Shown in pieces: positions 7,501 through 15,708 of a DNA stretch of 64,000 nucleotides. Every line of letters starts with the position of its first letter. Positions within the stretch are counted from its first letter, which is position 1. A program made the translations under genes and the position numbers. Below the pieces are notes generated by a model. It worked only from the letters and a program-made list of their open reading frames with translations, made no database searches and was not told the origin of the DNA. The stretch spans positions 930,001 to 994,000 of the forward strand of contig CAWCOL010000009.1 in the NCBI GenBank assembly GCA_963797175.1. Direction: 5' to 3'. Origin of the DNA: DATLLN01 sp963797175 (lineage in GTDB: Bacteria; Actinomycetota; Thermoleophilia; Gaiellales; JAICJC01).

Positions 7501-9141
7501 GTGGACGGCTGGCTCTCGCGGTCGGCCGGATCGTTCCGCCTGGCGTTCGCCGAGCCCGGGCTGGCACGGCTGCAGACGGCCTGGGCGGCATGCATCACCG
7601 GCGAGCAGTGCTTCGAGATCGCGCTGGCCGTGTTCGCCTACGAGCGGGGCGGGATCACCGCCGCCGGCCTGCTCGCCCTCGTCCGCGCCGCCGTGTCCGC
7701 GGCCACCGCGCCGTTCACCGCCGGGCTCGGCGACCGCTTCCCGCGCCGGTCGGTCCTGGTCGCGAGTGCGGCGGCGATGGCGGTGATCGCGGCCGGGATC
7801 TCAGCCGCGGCCGGTGCGGGGCTGACGGACGCGGTGTACGGGCTCGCCCTGGTCTACGCGGTCGCGGTTCCGGCGTACCGGCCGGTGCAGTCGGCCCTCC
7901 TGCCCGGCCTGGCGCGGACGCCCGAGCAGCTGACGGCGAGCAACGTCGTCGTCTCCCTGCTCGAGGGCCTGGGCAACCTGGTCGGGCCCGTGATCGCGGG
8001 GGTGCTGCTGGCGACGAGCGGCGCGGCCGCGGCCTTCGCCGCCGTTGCGGTGCTGCTCGCGGGATGCACGGCGGCCGCCTGGCTCGTGCCGGCACCGGCC
8101 GAGGCGCCCGCAGACCCGGGCAGCGCCCAGCCCCACGCGCCGCTGGCCGGGCTGCGCGAGGCGGTGCGCAACCCTGCGGTGCGCACCCTGGTCGGCCTCT
8201 ACACAGTCTCGATGCTGGTCTGGGGGGCGTTCTTCCAGGTGCTGGTGGTGGTGATCGCCGTCGAGCGGCTGGACATCGGCCAGGGCGGCGCCGGGGCGCT
8301 GGCCGCGGCGACCGGCATCGGCGCGCTCGTGGCGGGCGCCGTCGCCGTGGCGCTGATCGGCCGGCGCCGGCTGGCCCCCGCCCTGGCCGTGGGCGTCGCC
8401 TGCTGGACGCTCCCCCTGGCCGCGATGGCGGTCACCCACTCGCCCGGACTGGCAACAGCCGCGGCGACGCTGATCGGCGCAGGCGTCGTGCTGATCGACG
8501 TCGCCGTCTTCACCCTGCTCCAGCGCGCCGCGCCCGACGACGTATTGGCCCGCGTCTTCGGCGTGCTGGAGAGCGCGATGCGCGCCGCGCTCGGGATCGG
8601 CGCGGTCGCCGTGCCGCTGCTCGTGTCCGGGCTGGGACTGCGGGCGGCGCTGCTGCTGGTGGCAGCGGTGCAACCGGTCGCGCTGGTGTTCGCCTGGCGC
8701 AGCCTGCGCGGCGTGGACGCGCTCGACGTGCTGCCCGCCGAGCGGCTCGCGCTGCTGCGGCAGGCCGCGCTGTTCGCCCGCCTGCCGGCGCTGCCGCTGG
8801 AGCGGCTGGCGGCACGAATGGCGCCGCGCGAGGTGGCCGCCGGCACGATCGTCGTCACCGAGGGGCACCCGGGCGAGACCGCGTACCTGGTGGCCTCGGG
8901 GCGGGTCGAGGTGACGACGCACGACGCCCACGTCGCCGAGCTCGGCCCCGGCGATGTGTTCGGCGAGATCGCGCTGCTCCGCGACGTGCCGCGCACCGCG
9001 ACGGTGACGGCGCTCGAGCCGGCGCTGCTCTACACGGTCGAGCGGGAGGACTTCCTGGCCGCCGTCACCGGCCACGCGCCGACCAGCGCGGGTGCGGGCG
9101 CGGTGGTCACCGCCCGGCTCGAGCAGTTGCGCTCGATCTAG
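7501..9141 (+). CDS. MFS transporter with C-terminal cyclic-nucleotide-binding domain
   Basis: 546 residues in one frame. Residues 1 to about 400 form a 10-12 helix MFS domain (AGLGDRFPRRSVLVASAAAM is the cytoplasmic loop 2-3 motif). Residues about 420-546 are a cNMP-binding beta barrel containing GETAYLVASGRVEV and GDVFGEIALLRDVPRTATV. The phosphate-binding-cassette glutamate and arginine (GE...PRTA) are both present, so the domain looks binding-competent. The inference is a transporter gated or localised by cAMP or a related nucleotide. GTG 7501 begins four bases after the GNAT stop. The stop codon is interlocked with that of the convergent cNMP-binding gene (shared CTAG at 9138-9141). Confidence 0.85.
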   Translation: MDGWLSRSAGSFRLAFAEPGLARLQTAWAACITGEQCFEIALAVFAYERGGITAAGLLALVRAAVSAATAPFTAGLGDRFPRRSVLVASAAAMAVIAAGISAAAGAGLTDAVYGLALVYAVAVPAYRPVQSALLPGLARTPEQLTASNVVVSLLEGLGNLVGPVIAGVLLATSGAAAAFAAVAVLLAGCTAAAWLVPAPAEAPADPGSAQPHAPLAGLREAVRNPAVRTLVGLYTVSMLVWGAFFQVLVVVIAVERLDIGQGGAGALAAATGIGALVAGAVAVALIGRRRLAPALAVGVACWTLPLAAMAVTHSPGLATAAATLIGAGVVLIDVAVFTLLQRAAPDDVLARVFGVLESAMRAALGIGAVAVPLLVSGLGLRAALLLVAAVQPVALVFAWRSLRGVDALDVLPAERLALLRQAALFARLPALPLERLAARMAPREVAAGTIVVTEGHPGETAYLVASGRVEVTTHDAHVAELGPGDVFGEIALLRDVPRTATVTALEPALLYTVEREDFLAAVTGHAPTSAGAGAVVTARLEQLRSI

Positions 9142-9575
9142 TAGGCGGCGCCGGGGCGCATCTCGCGCACCCGTGCGGCCAGCGTGCGCAGGATCTTGCG
9201 CTCGACCTTGGGCTCGGCGTTCAGCATCGAGTGGAACTCGCGGGAGGCGAGCACCATCAGCCGGCACGCGGTCTCGGCGATCGCTGTCGCGCTGCGCGGG
9301 CCCTTGTCGATCAGCGCGATCTCGCCGAAGAAGTCACCCGGCCCCAGCGTGCCCAGCCGGCGGCTCCCGCGGCGGATGGCGATCTCGCCCTCGACGATGA
9401 TGAAGAACTCGCCGCCGGTGTTGCCCTCACGGATGATGACGGTGCCCTGCTTGACGTCGACCTCGTCCATCAGGCGTGCCAGCTTCTTCAGCTCGGCCGT
9501 TGACAGGTCGGCGAACAGCGGCACGGGGCGCAGCAGGGCCTCCTTGCCGGCAGGCTTCGACGCCGTGCGCGCCAC
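9138..9575 (-). CDS. stand-alone cyclic-nucleotide-binding protein
   Basis: 145 residues consisting of one cNMP-binding domain (Crp-like beta barrel) without a DNA-binding helix-turn-helix. Key parts are GEFFIIVEGEIAIRRG and GPGDFFGEIALIDKGPRSAT, with the conserved Glu and Arg of the phosphate cassette intact. The short C-terminal helix ends at RVREMRPGAAY. It probably acts as a nucleotide-responsive protein partner rather than a transcription factor. Its GTG start abuts the citrate synthase stop (TAGGTG), implying translational coupling to gltA. It is convergent with, and related to, the C-terminal domain of the neighbouring MFS fusion. Confidence 0.85.
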   Translation of the reverse strand: MARTASKPAGKEALLRPVPLFADLSTAELKKLARLMDEVDVKQGTVIIREGNTGGEFFIIVEGEIAIRRGSRRLGTLGPGDFFGEIALIDKGPRSATAIAETACRLMVLASREFHSMLNAEPKVERKILRTLAARVREMRPGAAY

Positions 9576-10715
9576 CTAGGCCGCCTCGGTCGAGGCGGTG
9601 CGCCGCTCGATCGGCTCATAGGCTCGCAGCGACGGCCCGACGTACTCGCTGCTCGGGCGGATCAGCCTGTTGTCCAGGTGCTGCTCGATCACGTGCGCCG
9701 CCCAGCCTACCACCCTGCTCATCGCAAAGATCGGCGTGAACAATCCGGTCTCGATCCCGAGGTAGTGATAGGTGGACGCCGAGTAGAAGTCGACGTTCGG
9801 GTACAGGCCCTTCTCGGCCAGCACGGCCGCCTCGATCCGCTCCGACATCGCGTACCAGTGCGGCTCGTCGGAGGCGTCGGCCAGCCGCTTGCTGAACTTC
9901 TTGAGGATCACTGCCCGCGGGTCGTAGGTCTTGTAGACGCGGTGGCCGAAGCCCATGATGCGCTCCTTGCGCGCCAGCCGCTCGCGGATCTCCTCGTCCA
10001 CCCGGTCGGGATCCTCGATCGAGCTGAGGAGCTTCATCACCTGCTCGTTGGCGCCGCCGTGCAGCGGGCCCTTGAGCGCGCCGATCGCGCCGGTCACCGC
10101 CGAGTGCATGTCCGAGAGCGTGGAGGCGATCACGCGAGCGGTGAACGTCGATGCGTTCATCTCGTGGTCGGCATGGAGGATCAGCGCGACATCGAACGTC
10201 CGCGACGCGTCCTCGCCGGGCGCCTGACCGCTGAGCATGTGCAGGAAGCTCGCCGCGTGGCCCAGCGACGGGTCGGGATCGACCGGTTCCCGGCCCTCCC
10301 GCCGGCGCGCGTAGCGCGCGACCATCGCCGGCATCGCGCCGATCATGCGGGTCGCCTTGCGGACGTTGGCGTCCTCGGCATTCGAGTCCTTGTCGGGGTC
10401 GTCGAACGAGTCGGCCGAGACCGCGGTGCGCAGCATCTCCATCGGCGCCGCGTGGTCGGCCAGCATGTCGATCACCTCGGCCGTCTCCTCCGAGAGCGTC
10501 CGCGCGGACGCCAGCTCGGCGGAGAACCCGTCGAGCTCGTCCTGCAGCGGGAGCCGCCCACGGAGGATCAGAAACGCGACCTCCTCGTAGGAGGCGTGCT
10601 CGGCCAGATCGTTGACGTCGTAGCCGCCGTAGATCAGGATCCCGCGCTGGCCGTCGATCGAACAGAGCCTGCTGCGGGCAACGACCACTCCCTCGAGACC
10701 GCCCTTGTCCGCCAT
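9576..10715 (-). CDS. gltA: citrate synthase
   Basis: 379 residues, the length of the short Gram-positive/archaeal-type enzyme. It condenses oxaloacetate and acetyl-CoA. Active-site regions are HADHEMNASTFTARV, GALKGPLHGGANEQV (catalytic His), GFGHRVYKTYDPRA (His and Arg) and the C-terminal RPSSEYVGP. IDGQRGILIYGGYDVNDLAE near residues 20-38 is the typical N-terminal motif. ATG 10715 is preceded by GAGGAG at good distance. The reading frame continues upstream but loses similarity. It is transcribed divergently from mdh, and the cNMP-binding protein follows directly. Confidence 0.95.
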   Translation of the reverse strand: MADKGGLEGVVVARSRLCSIDGQRGILIYGGYDVNDLAEHASYEEVAFLILRGRLPLQDELDGFSAELASARTLSEETAEVIDMLADHAAPMEMLRTAVSADSFDDPDKDSNAEDANVRKATRMIGAMPAMVARYARRREGREPVDPDPSLGHAASFLHMLSGQAPGEDASRTFDVALILHADHEMNASTFTARVIASTLSDMHSAVTGAIGALKGPLHGGANEQVMKLLSSIEDPDRVDEEIRERLARKERIMGFGHRVYKTYDPRAVILKKFSKRLADASDEPHWYAMSERIEAAVLAEKGLYPNVDFYSASTYHYLGIETGLFTPIFAMSRVVGWAAHVIEQHLDNRLIRPSSEYVGPSLRAYEPIERRTASTEAA

Positions 10716-10748
10716 CCTTGCTCCTCTCGTCGACCTCCACCGGATCGT

Positions 10749-10777
10749 AGCCGTTCGTGCGACAATCGCAGCCGTTC
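10749..10777. promoter_or_regulatory. direct repeat AGCCGTTC x2 between gltA and mdh
   Basis: In the 99-bp divergent gltA/mdh region, AGCCGTTC occurs at 10749-10756 and again at 10770-10777, exactly 21 bp apart (two helical turns). This is the usual spacing for two protein sites on one DNA face. A regulator shared by the two TCA genes is possible; this is inference only. Confidence 0.25.
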
Positions 10778-10814
10778 TGAGCAGGGTGCAAGCGACAACG
10801 GGGGACACCGCTAC

Positions 10815-11747
10815 ATGAGTCGAGTCAAGGTCACTGTGGTCGGCGCGGGCAACGTCGGAGCGACCACCGCGCAGCGTCTGGCCGAGCGGGATTACGCCGA
10901 CGTCGTGCTGGTCGACATCGTCGAGGGGCTGCCGCAGGGCAAGGCGCTCGACCTGAACGAGACGGGCCCCGTGGTGGGCTTCGAGCCGAACGTCGTCGGC
11001 ACCAACGGCTACGAGGAGACGGCCGGCTCGAACATCTGCGTGATCACGTCGGGCATCGCCCGCCGCCCCGGCATGAGCCGGGACGACCTGCTGACGACGA
11101 ACCAGAAGATCGTCGCCGACGTCACCCGCAACCTGGTCGAGCGTTCGCCGGAGACGATCCTGATCGTGGTCACCAATCCGCTGGACGCGATGTGCCAGGT
11201 CGCCTTCGCCGAGTCGAAGCTGCCCCGCGAGCGCGTGATCGGCATGGCCGGCGTGCTCGACTCCGCGCGGTTCCGCACGTTCCTGGCGTGGGAGCTGGGC
11301 GTCTCCGTACGTGACGTCACCGGCTTCGTGCTGGGCGGCCACGGAGACCAGATGGTGCCCGTCGTCTCCTACACGAACGTCGCCGGCATCCCGGTCTCCC
11401 AGCTGATCCCCGCCGACCGGCTGGCCGAGATCGTGCAGCGCACGCGTGACGGCGGCGCCGAGGTGGTCAAGCTGCTCAAGTCGGGCTCGGCCTACTACGC
11501 GCCCAGCGCGTCGGTCTGCGAGATGGTGGACTCGATCGTGCTCGACCAGAAGCGCGTGTTGCCCTGCGCGGCCTACCTGACGGGCGAGTACAGCCTGAAC
11601 GGCATCTTCATGGGCGTGCCCTGCCGCCTGGGCGCTTCCGGCCTGGAGGAGATCGTCGCCATCGACCTCTCCGACGAGGAGCGCGGCCAGCTCGACCGGT
11701 CGGCGGACGCCGTCCGCGAGCTGATCGGCGTGATGGGCCTCACCTAA
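10815..11747 (+). CDS. mdh: malate dehydrogenase (lactate-dehydrogenase-like type)
   Basis: 310 residues. The NAD-binding motif VVGAGNVGATTAQRL opens the protein, followed by the acidic VLVDI expected for an NAD-specific enzyme. ARRPGMSRDDLL carries the substrate-binding arginine loop, VTNPLDAMC is the usual helix segment, and FVLGGHGDQMVPV holds the catalytic histidine. This matches the LDH-like malate dehydrogenases of thermophiles and many actinobacteria, which convert malate to oxaloacetate. ATG 10815 follows GGGGGA by about nine bases. Its last eight bases overlap the convergent ureohydrolase gene. Confidence 0.93.
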   Translation: MSRVKVTVVGAGNVGATTAQRLAERDYADVVLVDIVEGLPQGKALDLNETGPVVGFEPNVVGTNGYEETAGSNICVITSGIARRPGMSRDDLLTTNQKIVADVTRNLVERSPETILIVVTNPLDAMCQVAFAESKLPRERVIGMAGVLDSARFRTFLAWELGVSVRDVTGFVLGGHGDQMVPVVSYTNVAGIPVSQLIPADRLAEIVQRTRDGGAEVVKLLKSGSAYYAPSASVCEMVDSIVLDQKRVLPCAAYLTGEYSLNGIFMGVPCRLGASGLEEIVAIDLSDEERGQLDRSADAVRELIGVMGLT

Positions 11748-12681
11748 CGCGTAGGGCGACCAGGGAGAGCATCTCGAAGCAGGCCGCGGCGGCCGCCAGG
11801 CCGGTGATGTTGCCCGGCCCGTCGTAGGTCGGCGCCACCTCGACGCAGTCGAACGCGCGGAAGTCGATGCCGGTCAGCGCCCGCACGCAGGCCAGCGCCT
11901 GGCTGGTGGACGGGCCGCCCACCTCGGGCGTGCCGGTGCCCGGCGCGAAGGCCGGGTCGACGAAGTCGATGTCGAACGAGAGGAACGCCGGCCGCGGGCC
12001 GACGCGCGCCCGCACCCGGTCGCCGTACGCGGCCGGGCCCAGCGCCTCCAGCTCGATCCAGGGCACCGCGTCGAACCCGAGCCGGCCCGGCTCGGCGATG
12101 TCCGCGGCGCCGTACAGGGTGCCGCGCATGCCGGCCTGCACGGAGGCGGCGGGGTCGATCAGGCCCTCCTCGGCAGCGCGCTTGAAGACGGTGCCGTGGA
12201 AGTGGCGGGCGCCGAAGTACGACTCCCAGACGTCGGCGTGCGCGTCCAGGTGCACCAGCGCCAGCGGGCCGTGGACGGCGGCGGCAGCGCGCAGCTCGGC
12301 CAGCACCATCGAGTGGTCGCCGCCCAGGCAGAGCGGCGTCACGCCCGCGCGGTGCACGGGCAGCAGGAACTCCTCGATCCGCCCCAGCGTCTCCTCGTGG
12401 AAGCCGGGCACCGTCGGCGAGTCGCCGTAGTCCACCATCGAGAGCCGCTCGGCCACGTCCACGTCGAGGTTGGGGTTGTACGGCCGCAGCAGCACCGAGG
12501 CGCTGCGGATCGCCTCGGGGCCGAACCGCGCGCCGGAGCGGAAGGAGACGGCGTCGTCGGTGGGGATGCCGATCACGGCCACGTCCACGTCCTGCGTGGT
12601 CTGCAGGTACGGCAGCCGCATGAAGGTGCGGGGGCCGCTGAATCGCGGCGACTGCGTGGAATCGACCGGGCCGTGACGCAT
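11740..12681 (-). CDS. agmatinase/arginase-family ureohydrolase
   Basis: 313 residues. The binuclear manganese ligands of the family are visible: GGDHS, HLDAHADVW and SFDIDFVDPAFAPGTGTPE. These enzymes hydrolyse agmatine, arginine or guanidino acids to urea plus an amine. The GTGTPEVGG loop and overall length favour an agmatinase-like enzyme, but the substrate is not fixed by the sequence. The start ATG 12681 lies only nine bases from a TACCAT -10 element, suggesting a leaderless transcript. It is divergent from the SDR gene with just 23 bp between start codons and convergent with mdh. Confidence 0.85.
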   Translation of the reverse strand: MRHGPVDSTQSPRFSGPRTFMRLPYLQTTQDVDVAVIGIPTDDAVSFRSGARFGPEAIRSASVLLRPYNPNLDVDVAERLSMVDYGDSPTVPGFHEETLGRIEEFLLPVHRAGVTPLCLGGDHSMVLAELRAAAAVHGPLALVHLDAHADVWESYFGARHFHGTVFKRAAEEGLIDPAASVQAGMRGTLYGAADIAEPGRLGFDAVPWIELEALGPAAYGDRVRARVGPRPAFLSFDIDFVDPAFAPGTGTPEVGGPSTSQALACVRALTGIDFRAFDCVEVAPTYDGPGNITGLAAAAACFEMLSLVALRVR

Positions 12682-12689
12682 CGGGCGGG

Positions 12690-12696
12690 TATGGTA
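12690..12696. promoter_or_regulatory. overlapping divergent -10 elements (leaderless promoters)
   Basis: TATGGT on the plus strand (12690-12695) is nine bases before the SDR ATG. TACCAT on the minus strand (12696-12691) is nine bases before the ureohydrolase ATG. Both fit TANNNT. With only 23 bp between the start codons there is no room for leaders or ribosome sites, so both messages are probably leaderless and the promoters mutually exclusive. Confidence 0.5.
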
Positions 12697-12704
12697 CCGG
12701 GCCG

Positions 12705-13466
12705 ATGGAGCTGGGACTCGACGGCACCTCCGCGATCGTCTGCGGCGCGTCCTCCGGGATGGGCCTGGCGATCGCCCGCGGCCTCACCGCCGAGGGCTGC
12801 GCGGTGACGATGCTGGCCCGCGACCCGGGCAAGCTCGCGGCCGCCGCGGCCGGCGTCGAGGGCGCCCTGGCGATCGCCGGCGACGTGCGCGACGCCGCCG
12901 CCCTGGAGCACGCGGTGGACGAGACCGTCGAGCGCCGCGGCCGGCTCGACATCATCGTCAACAACGCCGGCGGCCCGCCCGCGGGCACGTTCCAGGAGAC
13001 GCCGGCCGAGGCGTGGGTCGAGGCGTTCGAGCTGTCGCTCAACTCGGCGGTCACGCTGACGCGGCTGGCGCTGCCACACCTGAAGGGGAGCGGTCGGGGG
13101 CGCGTCCTCAACATCACCTCGTGGTCGGTGCGCGAGCCGATCCCGCACCTGATGCTGTCCAACGCGATCCGCCCCGGCGTGATCGGCTGGGCCAAGACGC
13201 TGTCCCACGAACTGGGGCCGGACGGCATCACCGTCAACTCGATCGCCCCCGGCAAGATCGACACCGAGCGGATGATGGAGCTGTGGGGCCGCTATCCCGA
13301 CCCGGCCGCGGCGCGGGCGTCGGACGAGGCCGCGGTGCCCGCACGGCGGCTGGGCAGGCCCGAGGAGATCGCCGCCGCGGCCGTCTTCCTCTGCTCCGTG
13401 CCGGCCGCCTACATCTCGGGCGTCGTGCTGCCGGTGGACGGCGGACTGCTGCACGGAATCTGGTAG
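12705..13466 (+). CDS. SDR-family protein lacking the canonical YxxxK
   Basis: 253 residues with a Rossmann fold. The N-terminal GASSGMGLAIARGL is a normal TGxxxGxG-type cofactor motif, DIIVNNAGGPPAG is the NNAG motif, and the C-terminus IAAAAVFLCS..ISGVVLPVDGG is classical. At the catalytic position the sequence is LSNAIRPGVIGWAKTL, where the usual tyrosine and lysine of YxxxK are Ser and Arg. NITSWSV keeps the upstream serine. It is therefore either a non-catalytic or mechanistically divergent member, or binds cofactor without standard reduction chemistry. The promoter signature suggests a leaderless message. Confidence 0.85.
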   Translation: MELGLDGTSAIVCGASSGMGLAIARGLTAEGCAVTMLARDPGKLAAAAAGVEGALAIAGDVRDAAALEHAVDETVERRGRLDIIVNNAGGPPAGTFQETPAEAWVEAFELSLNSAVTLTRLALPHLKGSGRGRVLNITSWSVREPIPHLMLSNAIRPGVIGWAKTLSHELGPDGITVNSIAPGKIDTERMMELWGRYPDPAAARASDEAAVPARRLGRPEEIAAAAVFLCSVPAAYISGVVLPVDGGLLHGIW

Positions 13467-13480
13467 CAATCCAGCGCCCG

Positions 13481-13486
13481 TACAAT
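13481..13486 (+). promoter_or_regulatory. -10 element for a leaderless rhomboid/Lon message
   Basis: TACAAT ends eight bases before the rhomboid ATG, in a 28-bp gap after the SDR stop. There is no Shine-Dalgarno sequence. Spacing fits initiation at or next to the ATG. Confidence 0.45.
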
Positions 13487-13494
13487 TTGCGCCG

Positions 13495-14325
13495 ATGGCC
13501 ACCTGCTACCGCCACCCCTCGCGCGAGACGGGTCTCAGCTGCTCGAACTGCGGCCGCCCGATCTGCACCGACTGCATGACGCAGACGCCGGTCGGCGTGC
13601 GCTGCCCGGAATGCTCGGGCCAGCGCAGCCGGGTGCGCGCCCCGGCGGCCGTCCAGGCGAGCAAGGCGCCGCTGACCCGGCTGCTGATCGCGGTCAACGT
13701 CGGCATCTTCGTGATCTCCACGCTCCAGAGCTCCGATCCGGGCGGCCACCTGACCGGCGGCAACCCGCTGTCGTCGCTCGACCTGCACATGGCGCTGTTC
13801 GGCCCCGCCGTTGCCGCCGGTGACACGTACCGGCTGCTGACCGCGTCCTTCCTGCACTTCGGGATCTTCCACATCGCGTTCAACATGTACGCGCTGTATC
13901 TGCTGGGCACGGCCCTCGAGACCTACGTGGGGACGTTCCGGTTCGGCGCGATCTACCTGATCTCGGCGCTGTCCGGCAGCCTGGGTGCGCTGCTTTTGAC
14001 GCCGAACACGATCGAGGGCGGCGCCTCGGGCGCCATCTTCGGGCTGATGGGCGCGCTGCTGGTGCTCCAGCGCCAGCAGGGCATGCGCCTGCTCGAGGGG
14101 CCGATCGGCGGCCTGCTCGTGATCAACCTGATCATCACCTTCGGCGTGCCCCACATCTCGATCGGCGGGCACCTGGGCGGCCTCGCCGGCGGCGTGGCCA
14201 CCGGCCTGGTGCTGTCCGGCTTCGGTCGCGGCCACATCGCCTACGGCCGGCTGACGCCGGTCACGATCGCCGGCCTGGCCGCGCTGGTGGTCGGCACGGT
14301 AGCCTGCTCGGTGGCGATCGCATGA
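13495..14325 (+). CDS. rhomboid-family intramembrane serine protease with zinc-finger N-terminus
   Basis: 276 residues. Residues 1-45 form a B-box-like zinc-binding head: CYRHP, CSNCGRPIC, CTDCM and CPEC supply Cys/His ligands. Six or seven hydrophobic helices follow. The catalytic serine lies in EGGASGAIFGLMGALL and the histidine in HISIGGHLGGLAGG, as in rhomboids, which cleave substrate transmembrane helices in the membrane. HFGIFHIAFNMYALYLLG is the HxxxN-type helix that helps form the oxyanion hole. It overlaps the downstream Lon-type protease gene by ATGA, so the two proteases are co-translated. Confidence 0.9.
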   Translation: MATCYRHPSRETGLSCSNCGRPICTDCMTQTPVGVRCPECSGQRSRVRAPAAVQASKAPLTRLLIAVNVGIFVISTLQSSDPGGHLTGGNPLSSLDLHMALFGPAVAAGDTYRLLTASFLHFGIFHIAFNMYALYLLGTALETYVGTFRFGAIYLISALSGSLGALLLTPNTIEGGASGAIFGLMGALLVLQRQQGMRLLEGPIGGLLVINLIITFGVPHISIGGHLGGLAGGVATGLVLSGFGRGHIAYGRLTPVTIAGLAALVVGTVACSVAIA

Positions 14326-15338
14326 CGGCCGGGAGCCTCCGCCGCCCCCGCTGGCCGCTGCTGGCGGCGATCGCGTTCGCCGTCGTCGCGGTGGCCGTGA
14401 CGTGGGCCTGGAACACCGACTCCGGCTACTTCGCCTACCTGCCGGACAAGGCGCACGCCACCGCGCCGATCGTCAGCGTGCCGGGAGGGACGCCGCAGAA
14501 GAGCGACGCCGGCATCTACTTCGTGGACGTCAGCGTGCTGAAGGCGAACGAGGTGCAGAAGCTGTGGGCCGAGCACCTCGTCCACGGCGCCACCCTGGTG
14601 CCCGACACGGCCCTGCTGGTGCCGGGCGAGAGCGAGCAGCAGCGCATCACCGAGGACGCGCGGGCGATGGCGGACTCCAAGACCACCGCACAGGTGGTGG
14701 CCGAGCAGGCGCTGGGCATGAACGTCCGCATCGCGCAGCTGGGGTCGCAGATCCTCGAGCTGCAGAAGGGCGACCCTGCCGCGAACGCGGGCATCAAGCC
14801 CGGCGCGATCATCACCGGGGCACAGGGCGACCCGGTGCACGACTCCAGCGACCTCGTCCACGCGCTGGCGGGTGTCAAGCCCGGCCAGACGATCTCGCTC
14901 GCGCTCGCCGGCGGCCGCCACGTGCACCTGAAGACGATCGCCGACCCCAGCAACCCGCACCACGCGATCGTCGGCATCGCGATCGGCGACGCCGTGCACG
15001 TCACCCACATCCCGGTCAAGGTGAGCATCTCGACGCCCGGCATCGGCGGCCCGTCCGCCGGCCTCGCCTTCGCACTCGAGATCTACGACTCGCTCAGCCA
15101 CCGCACCCTGCTGCACGGCCACAAGGTGGCCGCGACCGGCGAGCTCGACCTGGCCGGCGGCGTCCACGCGATCGGCGGCGTCAAGCAGAAGACGATCGGC
15201 GCGATCGAGGCCGGGGCCGACACGTTCCTCGTGCCGGAAGGCAACCTGAAGGACGCGAAGGCGGCGGCCGACGGCCACATCAAGGTGATCGGCGTCGGCA
15301 CCTTCCGCCAGGCGCTCGCCGCCATCCGGGGTCTGTGA
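14322..15338 (+). CDS. membrane-anchored PDZ/Lon-type (S16) serine protease
   Basis: 338 residues. One N-terminal hydrophobic helix (about residues 12-28) anchors the protein, with the rest predicted extracytoplasmic. A PDZ domain spans about 140-215 (ILELQKGDPAANAGIKPGAII...LAGVKPGQTISLAL). The C-terminal Lon proteolytic domain has the catalytic serine in GIGGPSAGLAFAL and the lysine in GGVKQKTIGAIEAG, the Ser-Lys dyad of family S16. There is no AAA ATPase. Similar YlbL-like proteins occur in Gram-positives. The four-base overlap with the rhomboid gene suggests they act together on envelope proteins. Confidence 0.9.
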   Translation: MTAGSLRRPRWPLLAAIAFAVVAVAVTWAWNTDSGYFAYLPDKAHATAPIVSVPGGTPQKSDAGIYFVDVSVLKANEVQKLWAEHLVHGATLVPDTALLVPGESEQQRITEDARAMADSKTTAQVVAEQALGMNVRIAQLGSQILELQKGDPAANAGIKPGAIITGAQGDPVHDSSDLVHALAGVKPGQTISLALAGGRHVHLKTIADPSNPHHAIVGIAIGDAVHVTHIPVKVSISTPGIGGPSAGLAFALEIYDSLSHRTLLHGHKVAATGELDLAGGVHAIGGVKQKTIGAIEAGADTFLVPEGNLKDAKAAADGHIKVIGVGTFRQALAAIRGL

Positions 15339-15393
15339 CCCGGGCGGTCACGGCTCCTTTACCAAGAGCTCGCAAACAGCGTATTTTCCCTTC

Positions 15394-15422
15394 GGCGAAC
15401 GCTGGCCCGAAAGCCGTTCGCC
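15394..15422. other. hairpin GGCGAACG/CGTTCGCC downstream of the Lon-type gene
   Basis: A perfect 8-bp inverted repeat (15394-15401 with 15415-15422, 13-base loop) lies in the 128-bp gap between the Lon-type protease and the small cysteine protein. No T-run follows on either strand, so an intrinsic terminator is not clear. It may be an operator or a processing hairpin. Confidence 0.35.
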
Positions 15423-15466
15423 ACCTACACTGCGTCTTCGTTTCGGCGACCGGAGACAGGGGAGAG

Positions 15467-15682
15467 ATGGCGACGAAGGCTCGGTGCGTGACGTGCGACG
15501 ACTGCTACTTCCGCAAGACGAGCCTGTGTGCGCTCGACCTCGCAGAACCATGTCCGACCTTCCGCCCCGCGCTCCGCGGCGAGATGGTCTCACCCCGCCA
15601 GGCGCGCCTGGTCGAGCAGCCCGAGCTCGTCCGCAGCCCGCTGCTGCTGCGACGGCCGCAGATCGCCGCCGGCGTGGCCTGA
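15467..15682 (+). CDS. small cysteine-rich protein of unknown function
   Basis: 71 residues, MATKARCVTCDDCYFRKTS and onward. The N-terminal third contains CxxCxxC, then a Cys seven residues on and another eight later (CALDLAEPC), a pattern that could bind zinc or an iron-sulfur cluster. The rest is basic and Gln/Arg-rich without helices. AGGGGAGAG immediately precedes the ATG at good distance and codon use matches its neighbours, so it is likely real. I do not recognise the family. Confidence 0.65.
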   Translation: MATKARCVTCDDCYFRKTSLCALDLAEPCPTFRPALRGEMVSPRQARLVEQPELVRSPLLLRRPQIAAGVA

Positions 15683-15708
15683 GCTGACTCCGACACGCGC
15701 GGCACCGC

